A DNA stretch of 64,000 nt, from the NCBI GenBank assembly GCA_964520905.1, contig CAZFQL010000002.1, forward strand, positions 203,472-267,471. Direction: 5' to 3'. The number at the start of each line of letters is the position of its first letter. Position 1 is the first letter of the stretch. Of the stretch, positions 28,183 through 36,280 are shown piece by piece. The notes under the pieces are model-generated. The model was not told where the DNA came from. It searched no databases and saw nothing but the letters and a program-made list of their open reading frames with translations. Position numbers and translations under genes: made by a program. Source of the stretch: JAGVIE01 sp964520905. GTDB taxonomy: Bacteria; Bacteroidota; Ignavibacteria; UBA10030; SZUA-254.

Positions 28183-29163
28183 GTGAAAAACATTCTCGTC
28201 ACCGGCGGTACCGGCTTTATCGGCTCCAATCTTGTAAGAAAACTCATACGACGTGGATACAACGTTCGCTCGTTTCAGCGTGCATCATCTAACGATATAA
28301 CACTCAGAGGCGTTGAGGTTGAACATGTTACCGGCGATATCTTGGATCGTGATTCACTTGCCGGGGCAATGCGCGGATGCGATACCGTTTTTCATACCGC
28401 GGCTCTTGTAACTTTCTGGAAGAGGAAAAGAAAAGAACAATTCGAAGTAAATGTCAACGGCACTAAGAATGTTGTCGATGCCTGTTTGAAGACTGGCATA
28501 GAGAAGCTCCTCCACACCAGCTCTGTTGCAGCTATCGGCTTTAGAACCGACCGTGAACTAATTGATGAATCGACAGCATATAACTGGGGCACTCGGTATT
28601 CATATCGATATACAAAACATCTCGCCGAGCTTGAAATTCTCAAGGGAGTTGATAAGGGATTGAATGCTTCTATTATAAATCCATCGATAATAATAGGACC
28701 TCGTGACATCAATGCGCACGGCGGTATTATCATCAAGGATATTAAACGCGGGCGTATTCCATCATACGTCGAAGGAGGCATGAATATAGTCAGTGTTCAC
28801 GATGTTGTTACCGGTGAGATTTCAGCGGCGCTTCACGGCAGAAGCGGAGAGCGATATATCCTCGGCGGAGTAAATTTAACCTATCGGGAAGTTTTTCAAT
28901 TGGTCGCGAAAATTTTAGACGGCAAGCCGCCAAAGATAAAAGTACCAGTCTGGATGGTCAAATTAACGGGGAAAGTCCTTGATCTCGTCGGTGATATTAC
29001 ACATACCCAGCCACCATTGACATCCGATCTCACAGCGGCAGCGGGTTTGTATAATTGGTACTCCATCGAGAAAGCAAAACAGGAACTTGGATACAACCCG
29101 ACCTCAATCGAATATGCGATCAGAGAAGCGTACGAGTGGTATAAAGAGAATGGGATGGTATGA
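28183..29163 (+). CDS. NAD(P)-dependent epimerase/dehydratase (extended SDR)
   Basis: Extended short-chain dehydrogenase of 326 aa. NAD(P)-binding TGGTGFIGSNLVRKLIRRGY is at the N-terminus; the catalytic set is Ser in LLHTSSVAAIG and the YxxxK pair in YRYTKHLAELE. NPSIIIGPRD is the usual substrate-loop entry. It resembles dihydroflavonol-reductase-like and hopanoid-associated HpnA-type sugar epimerases; no neighbouring hopanoid gene supports the latter, so the substrate is open. Start is GTG at 28183. It is probably co-transcribed with hemB (9-base gap). A strong inverted repeat follows at 29197. Confidence 0.9.
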   Translation: MKNILVTGGTGFIGSNLVRKLIRRGYNVRSFQRASSNDITLRGVEVEHVTGDILDRDSLAGAMRGCDTVFHTAALVTFWKRKRKEQFEVNVNGTKNVVDACLKTGIEKLLHTSSVAAIGFRTDRELIDESTAYNWGTRYSYRYTKHLAELEILKGVDKGLNASIINPSIIIGPRDINAHGGIIIKDIKRGRIPSYVEGGMNIVSVHDVVTGEISAALHGRSGERYILGGVNLTYREVFQLVAKILDGKPPKIKVPVWMVKLTGKVLDLVGDITHTQPPLTSDLTAAAGLYNWYSIEKAKQELGYNPTSIEYAIREAYEWYKENGMV

Positions 29164-29196
29164 GATATGGGTTGTGAGCTCGTTGGAGATAAAAGA

Positions 29197-29244
29197 AGAA
29201 CTCCGATTTCTAACTAAGAATTACAAAGATGAAATCGGAGTTCT
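29197..29244. terminator. Bidirectional terminator hairpin
   Basis: AGAACTCCGATTTC (29197-29210) and GAAATCGGAGTTCT (29231-29244) are perfect 14-bp inverted repeats with a 20-base loop, lying between two convergent genes (epimerase on plus, subtilase on minus). On the minus strand the stem is followed by TCTTTTAT. The position and stem length make a shared terminator likely. Confidence 0.7.
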
Positions 29245-29277
29245 GAATTAGCAGAATCAGTTATGATTCAGTTGATA

Positions 29278-32200
29278 CTATTTGACTAATAACATTTTCT
29301 TCACATCTATAAACCCCCGTCCTGAGCTTGTCGAAGGAGACCTGGCTTGTAAGCGGTAGAAATAAACACCATTAGCTAAGTAGTTAGCGTCAAAACGAAC
29401 TGCTTTATAACCCGCATCTTGCATGCCATCAATAAGAGTCGTAATCTCTTCACCGAGTGTGTTGTAAACTTTTAATATTACATGCGCCGCTTCCGGTAAA
29501 GAGTATTCAATCACAGTCGATGGGTTGAATGGATTCGGAGTGTTTTGTTCTAGAGCATATTCAACCGAAACATTCTTTTGCAATTCATTTACACCATCTT
29601 GTATCACGATCTTATCTACCTGCGGCAAACAGGGATCAATTGCTTGTGCGATGATGATCAAATCATCATCCGTGTTTGTGTTTACAGCCATACTTCCCGA
29701 TCCATTTATTTTTATCTTATCATCTTTCTTGTCCGACTTAGAAATCCAATAAGTTATTTTATTATCCGACTTCGTATTCCAACTAAGGATAAGAGGATAA
29801 GCGGCATCTTTAATCTTGATTGGTAATTTTATTTCACTCTTATCGGGTGGAACAGTTTCGATAAACTTCTTCGAGTGAAAGTTCGCTTTAAATGCACCCT
29901 TTGGCGTAAACGGAGGCATCTCGAAATCATTAAAACCGAGATTGAATTTCTTTTTCTGATTGCCGACATATAAAGTTTGTGCATTTCCATTTGCATCGGA
30001 AACAGTCAGTTGGTCTAATGAGAGGATCGAGCTATATGGATCACACGGATCGGTACCGCCTCCAGGTGCACTTTGGGTTGTAAACGAGCGAGTTAATGAC
30101 CAATTGCTTGTTGCGATACTGTTTGATGCGTTCACCCTCCAGTAATATGTAGTGCTGTACGAAAGTGTTCCTGTTTGTTTCGATATTGTTGTAATATTAG
30201 GATAATCATAATAAAGATCGTCGAAACAATTGTCAGTTGCAACTTGCAGTCTGTAAGAAGTTGCACCGGTTGAGGAATACCAGTTCAACGTTGGAGTTAT
30301 TGAAACACCGGTAGCACCATTACTTGGCAGATTTAAAAAAGGAACTGCCGGCGCTTCCGACGGATTGGGTGGTTGTGGCACACAGGGAAGGTCTCCGCCA
30401 CTTGGTGGGGTATTTTTATCCATATATAATTCACCTGCCTGACTTACTTTGATCCAATACCCTTTACCTGCTTCAATTACATCAGTCGGAAAGTAGCCAC
30501 CGTTAAATCCAAAGTAAGAAGAGCTAATAGTTGTGTTTACTGGTGTTATTTGTGAGTGATGGATATCGGAGTAAAGCGAACCAATCATGTTCCAATCGGT
30601 TCGAACTCCGATGTGGAATGAATCTTTTGGTACACCAAAATAATTAACTGTTTGATTAGACGGATAATTCAACCAATAACCGACTCTGTTTTCTACAGTA
30701 TCTTTTGATACATAATATGGTCCACCTTCCCATGTTAATGCCGATGATATAGCATCGCCCCACACAGCACTTTTGGCAAAGCTCAATGGTATAACAGGTA
30801 AACCCAACATGTTCCAATTTGAATTAACTTGTGCTGTGAGGTGTATGGATGGGGCCTGAAATACGGCTCTGTATGCATTGATACGACCGTAACCGAATTC
30901 TTTAGAGTGATCAGGGTTTGCCGGATCCCAGTTATAATTATAGTTACCAACTTTATCGGCAGTCTGCTGTATAATATTTCTTATGTCGTTAGGTAATAGA
31001 TAAGGATTAACAGAAAGAAGAAGACCAACAACTCCCGTAACCTGCGGAGCCGCCATTGAAGTACCAGCAAGATAGCCATAATAGGGTGTTAAATCAGTAT
31101 TACTAGCCAAATAACAATTATATGGTGGAGTAGTTGAGTAAATATTATTTGGTTTGTCATAATAGTATCTGCCATAATAATCTATTGTATAACCATAACC
31201 TCCTGGTGCGGCAATATTTACTTCGGTACCAATGGATGAAAACATGGACAAAGTATCATTCCATGTCGACGATGATACAGCAATTACGTTTGAGAAATCA
31301 GTAGAATACGCCGCGGGATATCTAACTTCACTTCGATAGGCATTTCCGGCTGAAGCGACGATTGTTACACCATAAGTATTTGCATAGTTTACAGCATCAT
31401 AGGCAGGCTGAGATGGATAAGATCCACCCCCACTATAATTAATTATGACTCTTTTGGTTGGATTATTGCGATAATAATCAACAGCATATTTTACTCCATT
31501 ATAAAAAGAGAGAGGCGTACCCCAGCCCCCTCTATCGAAAACCTGAATGATCATTAACTTACAATTCCACGCAACACCAGCAACACCTATCCCGTTGTTT
31601 GTTTCTGATGAGGCAATTCCAGCCACGTGAGTACCATGACCCGATCTATCACGTACACCTTGCAAATAATCTATTGAGTCTTCTATCGGGTCATCAATAA
31701 AATCCGGTCCAAGAATGATTTTATTCGTATCATCGAGATCGGGATGACATAATTGTAGTGTGAGGCTGTCAATTGGAATACCTGTATCTAAAATTGCTAA
31801 AATCACGTTGGGATTTCCAGTCGCTATATCCCAGGCTTGGTTTGCTTTAATATCTGCTCCTGCGGTTGAGCCTTTGAGGATAGGAGAACCTATATTCATA
31901 AGACTCCACTGTTTATAATTCAAATAATGCGGATCATTAGGTTCTACGTTAATATGTGTAACACTATTTGGCTCGGCAATATCAACCATGGGAAGCTTTT
32001 TCAGTGAATCTATAACCTGAATAATATCCGCGCCTTCCAATAGTTCAATCCATCCCCAACCCATTTCATCGAAATCCTGTTTGATTTTGGCTTTATGCTG
32101 TAGAAGTACTGGATTTAATAGCGTTTTTGCATATCCTTTTTTTAATTTTACTGCGATTTCACCATCGACATATTCAATATTTTTATTATTCCAAATTGTG

Positions 32201-32313
32201 TTTTTGATTTCTTTCCCCGAAATCTGTCTTTGAGTATAACAAATATTCGCTGACCCGATAATATATATGGCAAATAAAACTAAGTAACCGAATGTAAATT
32301 TATACATTTTCAT
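29278..32313 (-). CDS. Secreted subtilisin-like serine protease (S8) with T9SS-type C-terminal domain
   Basis: Exported protease of 1011 aa. A signal peptide (about 1-26) and a propeptide-like region precede the S8 domain with Asp176 (ILAILDTGIP), His226 (RSGHGTHVAG), Asn324 (SAGN) and Ser419 (LAGTSMAAPQVTG), so the triad is complete. A region with DFNMLGLPV-like repeats follows, then a fibronectin-III-like module (about 670-760, with YRLQVATDN and TYYWRVNA). The last about 90 residues (NTPNPFNPSTVIEYSLP ... NGVYFYRLQ ... KKMLLVK) are a type A T9SS sorting domain, suggesting cell-surface attachment or release. That domain contains an in-frame insertion, PSTSSGRG, encoded by a palindromic repeat at 29319-29341. 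A structured leader lies upstream at 32391-32473. Confidence 0.94.
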   Translation of the reverse strand: MKMYKFTFGYLVLFAIYIIGSANICYTQRQISGKEIKNTIWNNKNIEYVDGEIAVKLKKGYAKTLLNPVLLQHKAKIKQDFDEMGWGWIELLEGADIIQVIDSLKKLPMVDIAEPNSVTHINVEPNDPHYLNYKQWSLMNIGSPILKGSTAGADIKANQAWDIATGNPNVILAILDTGIPIDSLTLQLCHPDLDDTNKIILGPDFIDDPIEDSIDYLQGVRDRSGHGTHVAGIASSETNNGIGVAGVAWNCKLMIIQVFDRGGWGTPLSFYNGVKYAVDYYRNNPTKRVIINYSGGGSYPSQPAYDAVNYANTYGVTIVASAGNAYRSEVRYPAAYSTDFSNVIAVSSSTWNDTLSMFSSIGTEVNIAAPGGYGYTIDYYGRYYYDKPNNIYSTTPPYNCYLASNTDLTPYYGYLAGTSMAAPQVTGVVGLLLSVNPYLLPNDIRNIIQQTADKVGNYNYNWDPANPDHSKEFGYGRINAYRAVFQAPSIHLTAQVNSNWNMLGLPVIPLSFAKSAVWGDAISSALTWEGGPYYVSKDTVENRVGYWLNYPSNQTVNYFGVPKDSFHIGVRTDWNMIGSLYSDIHHSQITPVNTTISSSYFGFNGGYFPTDVIEAGKGYWIKVSQAGELYMDKNTPPSGGDLPCVPQPPNPSEAPAVPFLNLPSNGATGVSITPTLNWYSSTGATSYRLQVATDNCFDDLYYDYPNITTISKQTGTLSYSTTYYWRVNASNSIATSNWSLTRSFTTQSAPGGGTDPCDPYSSILSLDQLTVSDANGNAQTLYVGNQKKKFNLGFNDFEMPPFTPKGAFKANFHSKKFIETVPPDKSEIKLPIKIKDAAYPLILSWNTKSDNKITYWISKSDKKDDKIKINGSGSMAVNTNTDDDLIIIAQAIDPCLPQVDKIVIQDGVNELQKNVSVEYALEQNTPNPFNPSTVIEYSLPEAAHVILKVYNTLGEEITTLIDGMQDAGYKAVRFDANYLANGVYFYRLQARSPSTSSGRGFIDVKKMLLVK
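29319..29341. repeat. Palindromic repeat of the CCTTCGACAAGCTCAGG type inside the protease gene
   Basis: The plus strand reads GTCCTGAGCTTGTCGAAGGA. This motif is familiar from recollection as a dispersed short repeat found in many unrelated bacterial genomes and often translated as PSTSSGR or FDKLRT-like peptides. Here it is read in frame as SPSTSSGRG between the last two strands of the T9SS-type domain, where related domains have a short turn. No second copy was noticed in the window. Confidence 0.6.
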
Positions 32314-32390
32314 AATATCAATCCCTTCCTGTTTGATCTCTATTTTTTTGTTAATGTTAAATCAATTTTATAAATTAACTTAAAAGGAAG

Positions 32391-32473
32391 AGCGTCCACA
32401 ATTGAAAAATGTTTTTCTTCGAAAATAACTCTTAGCTCGGGTTCTTCGATGAAATAACAACTTTGCGGACGCT
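32391..32473 (-). promoter_or_regulatory. Possible structured leader or attenuator before the subtilase gene
   Basis: On the minus strand AGCGTCC (32473-32467) pairs with GGACGCT (32397-32391). The helix can be extended inward by GCAA and TTG against CAA and TTGT, with an AG bulge, to about 14 bp enclosing about 55 bases. Within the loop TCGAAGAA occurs twice. It lies between the stop of the upstream BNR-protein gene and the protease start, 78 bases before the ATG. It may be a leader RNA, or the terminator of the upstream gene, since CTTCCTTTTAAG follows. No known riboswitch was recognised. Confidence 0.4.
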
Positions 32474-32531
32474 TTAATTTTAAGTGAGACGCCGTCTTGA
32501 ATAATTTAAACGATTATCGGAAAATATAATA

Positions 32532-34208
32532 TTATTTCCGGATTTTTCTTCTAATAATACCTCCAACATCACCACCTCCTTTCGCGCGACCTGCCAATAA
32601 AATATTTTCTTCTTTGTTTGACACAATTATGTTTAGTTGTCTATATTTAAAAATTTCCAATCCTTCGTTCAGAAATATCCATTCAGAGAAATCTTTTTTT
32701 GTTGTCTTAACACATCCGGAACTCGTAGAAATGTAAACAGAAAATGTGTCATATTTACTAAATAAGATAGAAGATGCACCTACACCTTCTAACTTGGTTT
32801 TTTCCCAGGTAACACCTCCATCTTCCGATTTAAATAATCCAAAAAACCTAACGTATGCATAAATTAAATTGCTGTCGAAAGGAGATACTGCAATCGCGTC
32901 GATTATACTACTTGTTTCACCCAATCCGGTTAATGTCCAATTATCACCCGCATTGGTTGTTTTAAAGACCGCTCCGATCCAATCGGTTCCGACGTAAATA
33001 GTGCTACAATTTCCGGGATCTATTGCAATACAGGTAATACTAGCAGAAATTGTATCCCCAGGAGGTATAAACCAAGTTTCTCCGGCATTTGTCGATTTAT
33101 ATAAGAAACCACCGAAAAACCCTCCTGTTCCTGCATACAATATGTTTGTATTATTAGGATCTATTGCAAAACTACTTAAACGTGTTTCCGCATCAATTCG
33201 GATACCATTCAAAATCGGTCTCCACGATTCTCCTCCATCAGTGCTCTTAACAATGCCATACGGAAGTGCATATACAACATCCGGATTAATCGGATCGATA
33301 GCCACTCCCGAATAACTTCCACCAACCAATAATGTATCCCAAGTGATTCCGGCATTTGTGGTTTTGAATAGTTTGCCTACGATACCAGAACTAAAATCTT
33401 GCGAACTACCCGCGTAAATTATATCGGAATTTGCCGGGTGTACTGCTATTACATCAATCCATTCAGCCCCCAATCCTAAAAATTCCCATTTATACAGCGC
33501 ATCAACTGTAAAATTAATTGTCGTATCACCGTTGATAGTTATGTTATCATATTTCGCAAACTCAATCTTTGGTGTTGTGCTATCTGAGTTTTCGATATAA
33601 ACAGTGTATGTATCTGTAAGCACATTTCTGTTAGCATTTTCACTGTTTGACACAAATTTTGTATGCGATAAAAATGATCCTGATTCACCTGGATTAACAT
33701 AGACCATCTTTCTTGTTTGTGTGCCTTGGTTACTTGTGATACGGTAAAAATATATCCCATATGCTAATTTGTTGCCACCCATATCTCTTCCATCCCATTC
33801 AATGGAATGCGCACCAACTGTTAAACGGTCTTCATGATAATTTTTTACTCTTCTGCCTAAAATATCATAAATATTTATAGTAATAGATGAGTTCTCTTCT
33901 ATCGCGAAAGGAATTTCAGTCCGGTTTGAAAAAGGATTAGGATAATTCTGATAAAGCTTGAAGTTCTTTACGATTGAAGAAGGACCGGGAACACCTGTAA
34001 GCATGATACTATAATTACCTAATGTATCCGTAACGGTCGAGATGACAACAGATGTATCACGTGTTAAAACAAATCGTATTACTGCGTGTTGGATTGGCGT
34101 ATAGGTTGTTGTGGTAACTTTTCCGCTTACAGTAAATCCGAGGGAATTGATATTTACAAGTATTAAAAATAGAAATACCATGTATACTTTATTCTTCATA
34201 ATGTCCAT
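32532..34208 (-). CDS. Exported BNR/sortilin-type beta-propeller protein with internal FlgD/T9SS-like module
   Basis: Secreted protein of 558 aa. Order: signal peptide (about 1-25), a short carboxypeptidase-regulatory-like strand set (VSGKVTTTTYTPIQHAVIRF), a FlgD-Ig/T9SS-like module at about 80-172 (NYPNPFSNRTEIPFAI ... IYDILGRRV ... LAYGIYFYRITS), and then a beta-propeller with repeated Asp-box strands such as LFKTTNAGITWDTL, IVKSTDGGESWRPI, LYKSTNAGETWFIP, VFKTTNAGDNWTLT and LFKSEDGGVTWEKT. The first module is normally C-terminal in this group; here it is N-terminal and the protein ends in basic RRKIRK. A second ATG at 34199 may be the true start. Function is unknown; the fold suggests binding or hydrolysis of surface glycans or proteins. 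Confidence 0.88.
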   Translation of the reverse strand: MDIMKNKVYMVFLFLILVNINSLGFTVSGKVTTTTYTPIQHAVIRFVLTRDTSVVISTVTDTLGNYSIMLTGVPGPSSIVKNFKLYQNYPNPFSNRTEIPFAIEENSSITINIYDILGRRVKNYHEDRLTVGAHSIEWDGRDMGGNKLAYGIYFYRITSNQGTQTRKMVYVNPGESGSFLSHTKFVSNSENANRNVLTDTYTVYIENSDSTTPKIEFAKYDNITINGDTTINFTVDALYKWEFLGLGAEWIDVIAVHPANSDIIYAGSSQDFSSGIVGKLFKTTNAGITWDTLLVGGSYSGVAIDPINPDVVYALPYGIVKSTDGGESWRPILNGIRIDAETRLSSFAIDPNNTNILYAGTGGFFGGFLYKSTNAGETWFIPPGDTISASITCIAIDPGNCSTIYVGTDWIGAVFKTTNAGDNWTLTGLGETSSIIDAIAVSPFDSNLIYAYVRFFGLFKSEDGGVTWEKTKLEGVGASSILFSKYDTFSVYISTSSGCVKTTKKDFSEWIFLNEGLEIFKYRQLNIIVSNKEENILLAGRAKGGGDVGGIIRRKIRK

Positions 34209-34934
34209 TCCAGTAATTCATATCATAAATTTCGATACAAAAACTTACACCCTTTTTGTTTTTCAAAATCATCGTCATAATATTTCTGATTTGAATTCTG
34301 CGTGAAAGGTATTGCCGGGGAAAAGAATATTTTAGCAACCACAAAAATTGTAATTGCAAATATTTTAATAACGGTTTGTATATCGGCACTTCTCATTGTA
34401 TTCCTTCCAAAATAAAATATGAAACACCAATAGCGTCCCGAGAGTAGAGTAGAGTAGAGTAGAGTAGAGTAGAGTAAAATCAATCCCGCTCTACTGCCCC
34501 TCGCGCTTGGTTTAATATAACCAAGTTGGCATTTTATGTCAAGAGAAATTGTAATTTTTTTATGAATTATGAAAATATATTGCTAATCCCAATATTCCAT
34601 GTAATAATCAATTTTAAACTTAAACAAGTTTTTTTTAATTTTGATATTCGACGATTCCAATCCCACAATCTTACATTCTTACCTTCCCTATATCGGCAAG
34701 ATTGGTAAATGATCCTGAACATTCTTAACTTACAGAACTCAACCCACTCAGTGGAGCTGAGTAAAATGTTCTCTCGATACATCCCACCTCAACATTTGTT
34801 GTGACGAGACACTCGAGAATCTGCTTGCTCTGTCAGGATTCGAGTTTCAGCACAAAATTTGGGAATCTCGCTCATGGTTGGTAAATTGTATCAAACAAGT
34901 TTTTAATTTCAACTTATAATTTTGAATTGTATAT
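34209..34934. other. 726-base A+T-rich intergenic region
   Basis: Lies between the divergent BNR-protein gene (minus) and hemL (plus). The visible content is a pentanucleotide tandem repeat at 34441-34475, a short ACTCAG/CTGAGT inverted repeat near 34745-34760, and TATAAT at 34915-34920, suitably placed for hemL but without a good -35 box. Short open frames here have no start signal or recognisable product. No tRNA or other RNA was recognised. Confidence 0.6.
34441..34475. repeat. Pentanucleotide tandem repeat (AGAGT)x7
   Basis: Seven exact head-to-tail copies of AGAGT. The array is intergenic, about 230 bases upstream of the BNR-protein start and 460 bases upstream of hemL. Such arrays change copy number by slippage. 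Its distance from both genes makes promoter phase variation uncertain. Confidence 0.9.
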
Positions 34935-36224
34935 ATGAAGACAAACAAGTCGATCAAATTATTTGACAAAGCAAGAAAATACATCCCCGGCGGAGTGAAT
35001 TCTCCTGTCAGGGCATTCAGTTCAGTCGGCACAAAACCACTCTTCATCTCTAAGGCAAAAGGCGCTTACATGTGGGATGTCGATGGCAACAAATTTATAG
35101 ACTATGTAGGCTCGTGGGGACCGATGATACTTGGTCATTCGCATCCACGCATACTGAAAGCAATCGGGCAGACGGCTAAAAACGGTACGAGCTTCGGCGC
35201 ACCGACAGAACTCGAATTGAAGATGGCGAAACTTATCACTGAACTTATTCCATCGATTGAAATGGTTCGAATGGTCAACTCCGGCACAGAGGCAACCATG
35301 AGTGCAATCCGTCTTGCACGCGCTTATACAGGTAAATCCAAAATTATTAAATTCGAGGGATGCTACCATGGGCATGGAGATTCGTTTCTCATTAAAGCGG
35401 GATCCGGCGCAACCACGCTTGGTACACCCGATAGCCCGGGAATCACGAAAGGAATTGCCCGCGATACATTGAATGCAAAATTCAACAACATTGAATCGGT
35501 GAAAGAATTAATAAAAGCCCACCGACCCGATATTGCGGCAATTATTGTCGAGCCAATTGTCGGTAATATGGGATGCGTGCCGCCGAAGCAGGGATTCCTT
35601 CAACAACTTCGTGCATTATGCACAAAAGAGAAAATTGTCTTCATCCTCGATGAAGTGATGACAGGATTCCGCGTCGCATTGGGCGGTGCACAAGAGTTGT
35701 ATAACATTAAACCGGATTTAACTACACTTGGAAAAATCATCGGCGGCGGACTGCCGGTAGGCGCATACGGCGGCAAGCGGGAAATTATGAAGATGGTAGC
35801 TCCAAGCGGACCGATGTACCAGGCGGGAACGCTTTCCGGCAATCCTCTTGCAATGGCAGCGGGGTACGAAATGCTTTCAATTCTATCCTCACAAAAATCT
35901 ATTTATAAAAGATTGGAAAGATTGGCGCGTCAACTTGAAGAAGGAATACACGATAACCTCAGACGGCTCGGGTTGAATCACCGGATTAACCGTGTCGGCT
36001 CAATGTTTACGCTTTTCTTCACCGAATGCGAAGTTACAGATTACGACACAGCAAAAACATCAAATACAAAATTGTTTGCGCGATATTTTCAAGAGATGCT
36101 CAAGCGAGGGATATATCTCCCACCGTCTCAATTTGAAGCAGCGTTTATTTCTGCTGCTCATACTGAGTACGACATCGAAAGAACAGTGCAAATTATTAGC
36201 CGATCGCTTTCTAACACAAAATGA
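34935..36224 (+). CDS. hemL: Glutamate-1-semialdehyde 2,1-aminomutase
   Basis: PLP enzyme converting glutamate-1-semialdehyde to 5-aminolevulinate, second step of the C5 pathway started by HemA. The 429-aa protein has IPGGVNSPVRAF at the N-terminus, MVNSGTEATMSAIRLARAYT for phosphate binding, FEGCYHGHGDSFL, the PLP-contact LDEVMTGFR, and the cofactor lysine in TLGKIIGGGLPVGAYGG. It is of standard length. It is separated from the main haem cluster by the two large exported-protein genes, with its own upstream region and a terminator directly behind. Confidence 0.98.
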   Translation: MKTNKSIKLFDKARKYIPGGVNSPVRAFSSVGTKPLFISKAKGAYMWDVDGNKFIDYVGSWGPMILGHSHPRILKAIGQTAKNGTSFGAPTELELKMAKLITELIPSIEMVRMVNSGTEATMSAIRLARAYTGKSKIIKFEGCYHGHGDSFLIKAGSGATTLGTPDSPGITKGIARDTLNAKFNNIESVKELIKAHRPDIAAIIVEPIVGNMGCVPPKQGFLQQLRALCTKEKIVFILDEVMTGFRVALGGAQELYNIKPDLTTLGKIIGGGLPVGAYGGKREIMKMVAPSGPMYQAGTLSGNPLAMAAGYEMLSILSSQKSIYKRLERLARQLEEGIHDNLRRLGLNHRINRVGSMFTLFFTECEVTDYDTAKTSNTKLFARYFQEMLKRGIYLPPSQFEAAFISAAHTEYDIERTVQIISRSLSNTK

Positions 36225-36257
36225 AAACGCCATCCCGATAGTTATGAGATGGCGTTT
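36225..36257. terminator. Bidirectional terminator between hemL and the lipoprotein gene
   Basis: AAACGCCATC (36225-36234) pairs with GATGGCGTTT (36248-36257), a perfect 10-bp stem with a 13-base loop, starting directly after the hemL stop. T residues flank it on both strands (GTTTCTG on plus, GTTTTCATTTTG on minus), and the flanking genes converge. Confidence 0.75.
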
Positions 36258-36280
36258 CTGCTGAATTTGTTTCTAAATGG

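Noticed and set aside
34209..34934. Small coding genes in the long intergenic gap
   Set aside because: The open frames are low-complexity or cross the pentanucleotide repeat, without ribosome-binding sites or recognisable products.
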